The translations under genes were made by a program, and so were the position numbers. Below the pieces are notes generated by a model. The model worked only from the letters and a program-made list of their open reading frames with translations. It made no database searches and was not told where the DNA came from. From Lachnospiraceae bacterium UBA3863 (GTDB lineage: Bacteria; Bacillota; Clostridia; Lachnospirales; Lachnospiraceae), in the NCBI GenBank assembly GCA_002392385.1, contig DGGX01000167.1, positions 1 through 11,081 on the forward strand: a stretch of 11,081 nt of DNA, written 5' to 3'. This document shows, one piece after another, positions 1-7,297 of the stretch (positions are counted from its first letter, which is position 1; each line of letters starts with the position of its first letter).

Positions 1-455
1 AGGGCGAGGATATGGACAAGATCCTGGGCCTGGACTACGGCGCGGACGATTATATCACCAAGCCCTTCAACATTCTGGTCGTCAAGGCCCGCATCAAGGC
101 CATTCTCCGCCGGGTCTCCGCCGGACGGGGCAGACAGCAGGAAGAGGAGGAGAGGATCCTCGAGAGCGGCGAGCTCCGGATGGATCTGGACAACCGCCGG
201 GTGATCGTCTCCGACAAGGAGATCAATCTTACCAGCAAGGAATTTGAACTGCTCGAGCTTCTGGCCACACATCCCGGCAAGGTCTACAGCCGTGTCATGC
301 TGCTCCAGCTCGTCTGGGGCAAGGACTATCCGGGCGATGTGCGCACAGTGGACGTGCACATCCGCCGTCTTCGCGAGAAGATCGAACCCAACGCTTCTGA
401 GCCCAAGTTCGTCCAGACGAAATGGGGCGTCGGCTATTACTTCAGACAGAAATGA
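1..455 (+). CDS. OmpR/PhoB-family response regulator, 5' truncated
   Basis: This is the C-terminal 150 residues of a two-component response regulator; the window edge cuts the gene and the first full codon starts at base 3. What remains begins inside the receiver domain. It shows the conserved GADDYITKPF stretch, whose Lys is the invariant receiver lysine; the phosphoacceptor Asp lies upstream of the window. An acidic linker (QQEEEER) follows. The rest is a winged-helix DNA-binding domain with LTSKEFELLELL, a VWG motif, GDVRTVDVHIRRLREKIE and the terminal GVGYYF hairpin. The GDVRTVDV..RRLREKIE segment resembles WalR/YycF and PhoP-type regulators. It is a cytoplasmic transcription factor, presumably phosphorylated by the kinase encoded next, which overlaps it by 4 nt (ATGA). 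Family and domain calls are secure. Exact orthology (WalR versus another PhoB-like regulator) is not, because the kinase architecture does not match WalK. Confidence 0.95.
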   Translation, partial: GEDMDKILGLDYGADDYITKPFNILVVKARIKAILRRVSAGRGRQQEEEERILESGELRMDLDNRRVIVSDKEINLTSKEFELLELLATHPGKVYSRVMLLQLVWGKDYPGDVRTVDVHIRRLREKIEPNASEPKFVQTKWGVGYYFRQK

Positions 456-2497
456 GCACGAATCGCCGCAGCCGTGCGGAGAGAGAGGACCTCTGGGGCC
501 TGGCAGGCCGCTTTCTGGATACGGTGAAGAAATACTTCAATATCCGGAGCCTCCGCATGCGCGTGTTTATCCTCACCTTTCTGGTGGGGATCATTCCCAG
601 TATGGTCCTGCATCTCGCAATTCTGCGGGATTATGAGCAGAGAGCCGTGGAGGTGCGCACCGAAGAGGTGAAGTCTCAGCTGCGCTCTCTGGCCAATCAT
701 CTTGTCAATTCCGGTTACATGGACGGGGAATCCTCCACATTGATCAATGCGGAGCTCTCCGAATTTTCTGTGCTCTACGACGGGCGTCTCCTGGTCATCA
801 ATGACCATCTCCGGGTAATCAAAGATACCTATTCTGTCTCCGAGGGCAAGACGATCGTGTCCGAGGATGTGATCGCGTGCCTGAACAGCGGGGCGTCGGG
901 AGCCTATGCCCGCTACGATTCCTCAGACGGCTATATCGAGACCGTGACCCCTATCATTGCTACGGATTCCATGGAAGAGGACCGTCCCCAGGACAGCCAT
1001 GTGGACCAGCCCACGGGAGAGCCGGCGGGTACCGGGCAGGAAGAACCGGGCGCCGGCGTGCGCGGTGTTATGCTGGCCAGCGTCTCCACCGCCACCATCC
1101 ACAGCACCCAGGAGATCCTGGGGAGAAAAGCCCTGAAGATGGAGCTGGTCATGGTCCTTCTGGTCTTCTCCCTGGCTTTGATCATCTCCACACTTTTTGT
1201 CCAGCCCTTTGAAAAGCTTTCCGCGGACATCGGCGCGGTCCGCATGGGCTTCTCCAGCGATCCGGTCCAGGCGCCGGCCATGGTGGAGACCGAGCATATC
1301 GCCAATTCCTTCAACCAGGTCCTGAGCAGGATGAATGCCCTGGACGCGTCCCGGCAGGAATTTGTGTCCAATGTTTCTCACGAGCTGAAGACCCCCATGA
1401 CCTCCATGAAGGTGCTGGCGGATTCCCTGCTCATGGAAGAGAATGCCACCCCTGAGATGTACCGCGAGTTCCTGCAGGATATCGCCAATGAGGTGGACAG
1501 AGAGAACAAGATCATCTCTGAGCTGCTCACCCTGGTCCGCATGGACAGGAAGGACGCGGAGCTCAATATCACGTCCGTGGATGTCAACAAGATGGTGGAG
1601 GAGGTCCTGGGAAGGATCCATCCCCAGGCCAGGGCGAGAGGCATCGAGCTGCTCCTGGTCAGTGAGCGGCAGGTGGAGGCCGATCTGGACGAGACCAAGA
1701 TGGCCATGGTCATCACCAATCTGGTGGAGAACGCCGTCAAGTATAACCGGGACGGCGGCAGCGTGACGGTCACCATCGACGCCGGACTCCGGTCCTTCTC
1801 GATCACTGTGGCCGATACCGGCATCGGTATCCCCGAGGATGCCCTGCCGCAGATCTTTGAACGCTTCTACCGGGTGGACAAGAGCCGGTCGAGAGCCGTG
1901 GGCGGGACAGGCCTGGGTCTTTCCATCGCCCGCAGCGTGGTCCAGCAGCACCACGGGACCCTGGAGGTCCAGAGCACCCTGGGCGTCGGCACGACCTTTA
2001 TTATGAAGATCCCCATCCTCTATGTGGAGCACCCTGTCGCGGGCACGGAGAACGGTGCCGCACGGCAGAGGCGCAGGAGGACCCGGCAGGCGGCAGCGGC
2101 GGCCAGGCCGGCAGCCCGCACACAGCAGCGGCAGACAGCCCCGCCGGCGGAAGAGGCCGGCAAGGAGCCCTACGCACTGCCTGTTGTGGGCAGGGAGACC
2201 CGACAGGGCGCCAGGACCAGGCGCACGGCAAGAACACAGGACAATATCCGGAGACAGCAGACGGCGGAGGCCGGGACGGAGAGCACGCATGCAGGAGCGA
2301 AGCGGACAGAAGAACAGAATAAGGTTAAACGTCCGCAGACCAGAAGAGCGGCTTCCGCGGACGGCAGACCGACAGACACAGGCAGGCGCAGGACGGCTGT
2401 CAAGGCAGCTCCGGGCTCTGCTTCTGGCAGTCCTGGTCGCGGCCGCAGGACTTCTGACGGCCGGGTGCAGCGGCAGCGCGCATCAAACGACCATTAA
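452..2497 (+). CDS. Sensor histidine kinase with long Arg-rich C-terminal tail
   Basis: This is a membrane sensor kinase of 681 aa. In order: a basic N-terminus; TM1 near residues 36-58; an outside domain of about 170 residues, ending in a hydrophilic Pro/Gly/Glu-rich stretch (about 171-203); TM2 near 230-250; a HAMP-like juxtamembrane segment; a HisKA box FVSNVSHELKTP with phospho-acceptor His310; and an ATPase domain with N box NLVENAVK (Asn427), G1 DTGIGIP (455-461) and G2 GGTGLGLS (484-491). The catalytic core ends near residue 521. About 147 further residues are low complexity (Arg, Ala, Thr, Gln), with about 31 Arg by hand count and no Cys. I chose the ATG at 452, which overlaps the regulator's stop codon (ATGA). 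An in-frame ATG at 422 would add ten residues, and neither has a clear SD, so translational coupling is likely. No cytoplasmic PAS domain is visible, unlike WalK. The last 209 nt also encode the start of the next gene. Confidence 0.93.
   Translation: MSTNRRSRAEREDLWGLAGRFLDTVKKYFNIRSLRMRVFILTFLVGIIPSMVLHLAILRDYEQRAVEVRTEEVKSQLRSLANHLVNSGYMDGESSTLINAELSEFSVLYDGRLLVINDHLRVIKDTYSVSEGKTIVSEDVIACLNSGASGAYARYDSSDGYIETVTPIIATDSMEEDRPQDSHVDQPTGEPAGTGQEEPGAGVRGVMLASVSTATIHSTQEILGRKALKMELVMVLLVFSLALIISTLFVQPFEKLSADIGAVRMGFSSDPVQAPAMVETEHIANSFNQVLSRMNALDASRQEFVSNVSHELKTPMTSMKVLADSLLMEENATPEMYREFLQDIANEVDRENKIISELLTLVRMDRKDAELNITSVDVNKMVEEVLGRIHPQARARGIELLLVSERQVEADLDETKMAMVITNLVENAVKYNRDGGSVTVTIDAGLRSFSITVADTGIGIPEDALPQIFERFYRVDKSRSRAVGGTGLGLSIARSVVQQHHGTLEVQSTLGVGTTFIMKIPILYVEHPVAGTENGAARQRRRRTRQAAAAARPAARTQQRQTAPPAEEAGKEPYALPVVGRETRQGARTRRTARTQDNIRRQQTAEAGTESTHAGAKRTEEQNKVKRPQTRRAASADGRPTDTGRRRTAVKAAPGSASGSPGRGRRTSDGRVQRQRASNDH
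2041..2400 (+). other. T-depleted low-complexity tract encoding the kinase tail
   Basis: By hand count this 360-nt stretch has about 18 T on the + strand, with only one T in 2041-2160. It is built of short purine/C words such as CGGCAG, GGCGCAGG and CAGACAG. As a result no stop trinucleotide occurs in any + frame from 2041 to 2319, and two frames stay open well beyond. It encodes the arginine-rich kinase tail and the N-region of the next lipoprotein. Confidence 0.7.
2289..2497 (+). other. Dual-coding overlap of kinase tail and lipoprotein leader
   Basis: These 209 nt are open in two + frames. One frame encodes the last 69 residues of the histidine kinase, ending at TAA 2495-2497. The other encodes the first 69 residues of the GerMN lipoprotein, covering its N-region, hydrophobic core and lipobox. 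The hydrophobic core is a clear functional constraint on the lipoprotein frame. The kinase frame here is low-complexity and basic, so it may be the passive partner. Confidence 0.75.
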
Positions 2498-3362
2498 GGT
2501 CTACTACCTGAACAGCGCGGGCACGGCCCTGGTCAGCAGGGACTATCGCACAAGCGCGGATTCCGCGAGCAGCATCGTGGACGAACTGATCACCTGTCTG
2601 GTCAATGATCCGGAGGACACGGACTGGAAGGCGCCGATCAGCACCTTTACGCTCCTCAAGACGACCCTGGATGACACGGGACTCCTGACCCTCCACTTCA
2701 GCGGTGAATATGCCGACATGGAGGTGGTCAGGGAGGCGCTCGTGCGCACGGCCATCGTCAGCACCCTGGGCAGCGTGGAGGGCGTGGACGGCGTGGCCTT
2801 CACCGTGGACGGCAAGCCTCTGGAGGATGAGAACGGAACGGTCCGGGGCGCCATGAAGCCCTCGGAGTTCATCTTCAATACGGGGTCGGAGATGCGCGGC
2901 TATGAAAAGGTGCGCGTCCATCTGTATTTTGCCAGCGAGGACGGGAAATCCCTGGTGGACACCTGGCGGACCGTCTTCTATAACAGCAATTTCCCCATGG
3001 AGAGGATGATCGTGGAGCAGGTGCTGGCCGGCACGGACAGCGAGGTGGCCCACCCCACCCTGAACAAGGACACCCAGATCATCAGTGTCACCACCCGCGG
3101 GGACATCTGTTATGTCAACCTGGACAGGAACTTCCTGGAACAGCCCTATGACGTGACCCCGGCTGTGGCCATCTATTCACTTGTGGATTCCCTGACCGAG
3201 CTGCCCTCCGTGACGCAGGTCCAGATCACGGTGGAGGGGGACCAGAAGACCGTCTTCATGGACAGTGTCTCCCTCAACACGACCTTCCGGCGGGATCTGA
3301 CCCTGGTCAACAATAAAGCGGGCCATTCCCTGCAGCAGGGCCAGGAAGAGGAGGACGACTGA
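2289..3362 (+). CDS. Lipoprotein with two GerMN domains
   Basis: This 357-aa protein is predicted to be a membrane-anchored lipoprotein. It has an unusually long basic N-region of about 40 residues, then a hydrophobic core (LRALLLAVLVAAAGLL) and a lipobox-like TAGC with Cys60; Thr at -3 is less usual than Leu. Two GerMN-type repeats follow, near residues 68-178 (TTIKVYYLN ... LLTLHFSGEY) and 207-318 (KVRVHLYFAS ... ICYVNLDRNFLE), as in Bacillus GerM. The C-terminus is acidic. ATG 2289 is the last ATG before the signal peptide, and I found no GTG or TTG in frame between it and the lipobox. GGAGAG at 2278-2283 gives a fair SD. The start therefore lies 209 nt inside the kinase gene, in the +1 frame relative to it. 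GerMN domains are linked to spore germination (GerM) and to the kinase partner LpqB. Next to a kinase, a sensing accessory role is my inference. Confidence 0.88.
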   Translation: MQERSGQKNRIRLNVRRPEERLPRTADRQTQAGAGRLSRQLRALLLAVLVAAAGLLTAGCSGSAHQTTIKVYYLNSAGTALVSRDYRTSADSASSIVDELITCLVNDPEDTDWKAPISTFTLLKTTLDDTGLLTLHFSGEYADMEVVREALVRTAIVSTLGSVEGVDGVAFTVDGKPLEDENGTVRGAMKPSEFIFNTGSEMRGYEKVRVHLYFASEDGKSLVDTWRTVFYNSNFPMERMIVEQVLAGTDSEVAHPTLNKDTQIISVTTRGDICYVNLDRNFLEQPYDVTPAVAIYSLVDSLTELPSVTQVQITVEGDQKTVFMDSVSLNTTFRRDLTLVNNKAGHSLQQGQEEEDD

Positions 3363-3383
3363 ATCTGACACTATAAAGTAGAA

Positions 3384-3389
3384 GGGAGG
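3384..3389 (+). promoter_or_regulatory. Shine-Dalgarno deciding the comEC TTG start
   Basis: GGGAGG lies 7 nt before TTG 3397. The spacing and near-perfect SD, plus a basic then hydrophobic N-terminus immediately after (MRRPLCLAAL), make the TTG the likely start. Confidence 0.8.
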
Positions 3390-3396
3390 CGTTTAT

Positions 3397-5622
3397 TTGC
3401 GCAGACCCCTGTGTCTGGCAGCTTTGGTATGGACATTGGTCCTGTGGATGCTTCTGAAGGTCAGGCCGCCCGCGAAGGCGGCGGTGCCGGATCAGAGATA
3501 CCTGCAGGTGACCGGCAGAATTGAGCGTATAGAGGAGTCCCGGGAGGAGGGACAGATGACGCTCACGCTCCGGCCGTCCGATGTCCGCGGCTTCTCTGAC
3601 GGGGAAGGAGAGGCCGCGCGGCAGATCCCATTCCCCGACGGCAATATTCTGTGCGAGACGGACATGGAAGAGGTGCACATAGGACAGACCGTGACCCTGA
3701 CGGGAACCTGCCGCGCCTTCCCTCCGGCCACCAATCCCGGACAGACCGATTATTCTCTCTATTATCACATCCTCGGATATACCTGCCGCCTCCGTGACGC
3801 CCGGATCGGGGCCAGGTCCGAATCATATTCCCATTTCAGAGACTGGCTGTACCAGATACGCAGCCACCTTCTCCTTATGACAGACCGGTGCTATTCCACC
3901 AAGGAAGCGGCACTGGTAAGAGCCATGCTCTTCGGCAGCCGCGCACACCTCGGCGATGAAAAAGACCGCTTCTACGAGAGCGGTTTCTACTGGCTGCTCA
4001 ATGTGTCCTCCCTCCAGATCTCTCTGGCCGGCGGGGCGGTCTATTCCGCCCTGCGCCGCAGATGGAGCATCATGCCCGCGGCCTGCGGGGCCATGGCGGT
4101 CATCCTCCTCTACGGCCTTGTATGCGGCAGCGGTCTCAGACTGGTGCGGGCCATGATCCTGTTCCTTCTCCGGATGACGGCCCGGCTCCTTCACAGGACC
4201 TACGACCTGCTCACGGGGACGGCCGTCGCCGCCATGCTCCTCCTGTGGCAGCAGCCTCTCTACCTCTGTCACAGCGGATTTCTCCTCTCCTTTACAGCGC
4301 TCCTGGCGGCCGGCATCCTTATGCCGGAGGCGGGCAGGGGCCGGAAGGACCTGGTCCCGCGCCTCCTGCTCCTGCCCCTGGTCCTTCTGCCTGTGCAGTT
4401 ATACTTTTTCTATACGGTCTCTCTGTGGCAGATCCCGGTCAGAATGCTGTCTGTGCCGGTCACGGCCGCGGTCCTGGCCTGTACAGGTGCGGGCCTGGCC
4501 CTGGGCCTGCTGTCCGAGGGGGCGGCCCTGGTCTGTCCTCCCTTGGGTCTGGTCCTGCTCTGTGCTGCCCGGGCCGCCGGCATTCCCGCGGCCCTCCTGC
4601 TGCGGGGGCTTAACTGGCTGTCCGGGATCGAATTGAAGCTCCCCGGCTCGGTCATAACGGTCGGACGGCCCTCCCTCCTCCGGATCGCGGCCTATCTGGC
4701 CCTTCTGACGGGCGCGGTCCTGCTCAGGGACCGGCGGGCCAGGAACCTGTGCCGGATCCTGTTTCCGGTAATGCTTCTGGCCCTGGCCATGCCGTCCCGC
4801 CCCGCCGGCCTGGAGGTCTGCTATCTGGACGTGGGACAGGGAGACGGGATCCTGGTGCGGACCCGGGAGGCCGTGGTCCTGATCGACGGGGGGAGCGCGA
4901 CGGATCCCACTGTGGGGACCGGCATACTGGTGCCCTGTCTCCAGTCCATGGGGATCCGCCGGATCGACCTGGCCATTGTCAGCCACACGGACGAGGACCA
5001 CATCAACGGCATGGAGGAGATCCTGGCGCCCTCCCTCCCCTGCGGGATCCGGATCGACCGGCTGGCCCTGCCGGACATAGGGCTGGAGGAGAGGGGATCG
5101 GCCTATCATCGCCTGGAGCGGGAGGCCCTGGCGGGGGACGCGGAGGTCCTGTATCTGTCACGGGGAGACCGGGTCCGGGCCGGTGAGATGACCTTCCTAT
5201 GCCTGCATCCGGAGCAGGGGGCCGGCTATGAGACCCCGAACGCGGGCTCGGTGACCCTGCTGATGGAATACAAGGGACGGCGTTTTCTCTTCACCGGGGA
5301 CCTGGAGAGGGACGGAGAGGCCGCCTGCCTGGCCTGGTGCCGACAGGATCCCGCCCTCTGCGCGGAACTGGGGGACCTGGTCTGTCTGAAGACGGCCCAC
5401 CACGGCTCCCGCTATGCCACGACGGAGGACTGGCTGGACACAGTAGGCGCGGCCTACGCGGTGATCTCCTGCGGCAGGAATAATATCTACGGCCATCCCG
5501 CCGGAGAGACGGTGGACAGACTGACCGCGGACGGCATGCGGATCCTCACCACCCCCGCCTGCGGCTGCGTGATCTTCCGCCTGGAGGGACAAGATCTGCA
5601 TGTGCAGACGATTCCACCGTGA
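3397..5622 (+). CDS. comEC: ComEC/Rec2-family DNA-uptake channel protein
   Basis: ComEC proteins form the inner-membrane channel that carries single-stranded DNA into competent cells. This 741-aa protein starts at TTG. It shows an N-terminal hydrophobic segment (5-20), then an OB-like DUF4131 region ending in NPGQTDYSLYYHILGY (113-128). The competence domain follows (about 170-445): AMLFGSR, GFYWLLNVSSLQIS, RAMILFLLRM, SGFLLSFTALLA and several membrane helices. A C-terminal metallo-beta-lactamase-like domain (473-735) has LDVGQGD (478-484), IDGGS (496-500), SHTDEDH (529-535), TGD (633-635), AHHGS (667-671) and GHP (699-701). The metal-site residues therefore look intact. The usual SGLH of the competence domain reads SSLQ. 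It lies 34 nt after the GerMN gene with no terminator visible, so cotranscription is likely. No other competence gene is in view, so uptake activity is unproven. Confidence 0.93.
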   Translation: MRRPLCLAALVWTLVLWMLLKVRPPAKAAVPDQRYLQVTGRIERIEESREEGQMTLTLRPSDVRGFSDGEGEAARQIPFPDGNILCETDMEEVHIGQTVTLTGTCRAFPPATNPGQTDYSLYYHILGYTCRLRDARIGARSESYSHFRDWLYQIRSHLLLMTDRCYSTKEAALVRAMLFGSRAHLGDEKDRFYESGFYWLLNVSSLQISLAGGAVYSALRRRWSIMPAACGAMAVILLYGLVCGSGLRLVRAMILFLLRMTARLLHRTYDLLTGTAVAAMLLLWQQPLYLCHSGFLLSFTALLAAGILMPEAGRGRKDLVPRLLLLPLVLLPVQLYFFYTVSLWQIPVRMLSVPVTAAVLACTGAGLALGLLSEGAALVCPPLGLVLLCAARAAGIPAALLLRGLNWLSGIELKLPGSVITVGRPSLLRIAAYLALLTGAVLLRDRRARNLCRILFPVMLLALAMPSRPAGLEVCYLDVGQGDGILVRTREAVVLIDGGSATDPTVGTGILVPCLQSMGIRRIDLAIVSHTDEDHINGMEEILAPSLPCGIRIDRLALPDIGLEERGSAYHRLEREALAGDAEVLYLSRGDRVRAGEMTFLCLHPEQGAGYETPNAGSVTLLMEYKGRRFLFTGDLERDGEAACLAWCRQDPALCAELGDLVCLKTAHHGSRYATTEDWLDTVGAAYAVISCGRNNIYGHPAGETVDRLTADGMRILTTPACGCVIFRLEGQDLHVQTIPP

Positions 5623-5665
5623 ATGCCCCGGCAATGTGTGATATAGTAATAGATGCAGAAAATAC

Positions 5666-5679
5666 CTGTCATATGACAG
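5666..5679. promoter_or_regulatory. Perfect 14-bp palindrome, operator candidate
   Basis: CTGTCATATGACAG is a perfect dyad, 42 nt after the comEC stop and 62 nt before the M32 peptidase start. It contains GTCATATGAC, which recurs with one change (GTCATTTGAC) in the gap before etfB. I cannot name the regulator. Confidence 0.5.
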
Positions 5680-5692
5680 TACATTAAAAGAA

Positions 5693-5723
5693 GACACACG
5701 CCGCGCCTGAAGGCGGCGGTGTC
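5693..5723 (+). promoter_or_regulatory. GC-rich hairpin in the leader of the M32 peptidase gene
   Basis: GACAC (5693-5697) pairs with GTGTC (5719-5723). Inside, CGCC pairs with GGCG, and GCC pairs with GGC around a TGAA tetraloop, with small bulges. That gives about 12 pairs. No T-run follows; instead the SD GGGAAGGA (5724-5731) begins at once, 10 nt before ATG 5742. A role in translation initiation or RNA stability is more natural than Rho-independent termination. Function is inferred. Confidence 0.5.
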
Positions 5724-5741
5724 GGGAAGGACAGACAGACA

Positions 5742-7265
5742 ATGCAGGCACAGACAGAAGAGAGAAGGAAACTCGTCCTGGACACACTGAAACTGGCGGA
5801 GAAATATGAGCATGTATGCCACGTACTCAATTTTGACCTTGAAACGATCTGCCCGCCGGCGGCCATGGAAGAACAGGGTGACCTGATCGCTTATTTTGAG
5901 GCGGAAGGCTTCCGGCTGACCAAGGCGCCGGCCTTCCAGGAAGCGGCGGAATACCTGTACGCCCACAGGGATGAGCTGGACGAGGCGGACAGGGTCATGG
6001 CGGACCAGCTCCACAGGACCTATCTGCATACCAGAAATATCACGCCCGAGAAGATGAAGGAGTTCTCAGAGGTCAGGAACCGGGCCTATGTGCGCTGGAT
6101 CGAGGCCAAACAGGCCTCGGACTTCGAGCGGTTCGCTCCCTCCCTGGAGGATATCGTCCGGATCCAGCGGGAAGAGGTGGCCCTGCGCGACCAGGAGGAC
6201 CCCGCGGCACCGGTCCCTTCCGTATATGACCGGCTTCTGGACGATTATGAGAGAGGGATGACGACCGAACAGCTGGACGCTTGCTTCGAGGCCTGCAAGC
6301 GCCGGCTCATTCCCCTGCTGGACAAGATCCGCAAGAGCACTGTCAGGATCCGGACAGACTTTCTGTCCCGTCCGGTCACCGATGACGCACAGGCCAGGAT
6401 GGCGCGCAGGATGCTGGAGGTCCTGCATTTCGACTTCAGCCGCGGGAATTTCACCACCACGGAGCATCCCTTTACGGACTGGCTGGGCCGCAACGACACC
6501 CGGCTGACCACCCACTATCATCCGGACGCCTTCCTCTCCAGCATCTATTCCATCATCCATGAGAGCGGCCACGCCTTCTTTGAGATGCTGCAGCCGGAGG
6601 AGGACAGGGACCACTACATCACGGGCGGCAAGACCATGGGCATGCACGAGTCGGTATCCCGCTTCTACGAGAACCTGATCGGACGGTCCGAGGCCTTCAT
6701 CCACCTGCTCTATCCCATGGTCTGTGAGATCTTCCCGGAGGCCATGGAGGGCGTTTCCGAGCGGGAGCTCTACGAGGCCGTGAACCTGGTCCAGCCTTCC
6801 CTGATCCGCACGGAGGCGGATGAATTCACCTATACCTTCCACATCATTATCCGGTACGAGATCGAAAAGCTGCTGATGAGCGGCGAGATCCGGACGGAGG
6901 ATGTTCCCGCCCTCTGGAAGGCCAAATATCGTGAGTACCTGGGCATCGAGCCCGTCGATGACCGGGAGGGCTGCCTGCAGGATGTGCACTGGTCCTTCGG
7001 CATGGGATATTTCCCCACCTACGCCCTGGGCAACATGTACAATGCCATGTATTATAAGCGGATCAAGGCGGAGATGGATCTGGACGGCGCCGTGGCCGCG
7101 GGCGATTTCGCCTCGGTCAACGCCTGGATGGCGGACAATGTATTCCGCAGGGGCAACCGGCTGACGCCGGCCGAGTGGATCCGGGAGATCACCGGCAGGG
7201 ATTTCACGCCGGACGATTATCTGGATTATCTGGAAGAAAAGTATACGGATCTCTATAAACTCTGA
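5742..7265 (+). CDS. M32-family metallocarboxypeptidase
   Basis: This is a cytoplasmic zinc carboxypeptidase that removes C-terminal amino acids from peptides (carboxypeptidase Taq type). At 507 aa it has the usual family length and no signal peptide. Family marks appear in order: FDLETICPP (31-39), the FTTTEHPF stretch (237-244), HESGH (273-277) as the HExxH zinc motif, HESVSRFYEN (302-311) whose Glu303 should be the third zinc ligand, TEADEFTYTFHII (357-369), and HWSFGMGYFPTYALGN (416-431). All catalytic features look intact. The SD GGGAAGGA is 10 nt before ATG 5742, which is followed by the coiled N-terminus typical of M32. A hairpin precedes the SD. The stop overlaps an alternative upstream start of the next peptidase gene, so the two are probably one operon. 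The likely role is finishing peptide degradation inside the cell. Confidence 0.96.
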   Translation: MQAQTEERRKLVLDTLKLAEKYEHVCHVLNFDLETICPPAAMEEQGDLIAYFEAEGFRLTKAPAFQEAAEYLYAHRDELDEADRVMADQLHRTYLHTRNITPEKMKEFSEVRNRAYVRWIEAKQASDFERFAPSLEDIVRIQREEVALRDQEDPAAPVPSVYDRLLDDYERGMTTEQLDACFEACKRRLIPLLDKIRKSTVRIRTDFLSRPVTDDAQARMARRMLEVLHFDFSRGNFTTTEHPFTDWLGRNDTRLTTHYHPDAFLSSIYSIIHESGHAFFEMLQPEEDRDHYITGGKTMGMHESVSRFYENLIGRSEAFIHLLYPMVCEIFPEAMEGVSERELYEAVNLVQPSLIRTEADEFTYTFHIIIRYEIEKLLMSGEIRTEDVPALWKAKYREYLGIEPVDDREGCLQDVHWSFGMGYFPTYALGNMYNAMYYKRIKAEMDLDGAVAAGDFASVNAWMADNVFRRGNRLTPAEWIREITGRDFTPDDYLDYLEEKYTDLYKL

Positions 7266-7281
7266 TGTATTTCCGATCTAT

Positions 7282-7289
7282 GGGAGGAA
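7282..7289 (+). promoter_or_regulatory. Shine-Dalgarno deciding the M13 GTG start
   Basis: GGGAGGAA sits 8 nt before GTG 7298. An in-frame ATG at 7265 lies upstream of this SD and would put eleven extra residues before a compact lipoprotein signal, so GTG 7298 is preferred. Confidence 0.8.
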
Positions 7290-7297
7290 CTTCAACA

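Noticed and set aside
2022..2288. Longer version of the GerMN lipoprotein starting at ATG 2022
   Set aside because: It would put about 149 Arg/Pro/Gly-rich residues before the lipobox. ATG 2289 has a better SD and a more credible signal peptide.
923..2290. 455-residue open frame on the - strand across the kinase gene
   Set aside because: It is antisense to clear HisKA and ATPase motifs, shows no recognisable domain of its own, and its 5' part lies in the T-poor tract, where stops are absent for compositional reasons.
1..2497. Assigning the regulator and kinase as WalR/WalK
   Set aside because: The regulator resembles WalR, but the kinase shows no cytoplasmic PAS domain and the next genes are not yycH, yycI or yycJ. 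I left the symbol empty.
3372..3377. TATAAA as a -10 for comEC
   Set aside because: The sequence about 17 nt upstream shows no -35-like hexamer, and it lies in a 34-nt gap inside an apparent operon.
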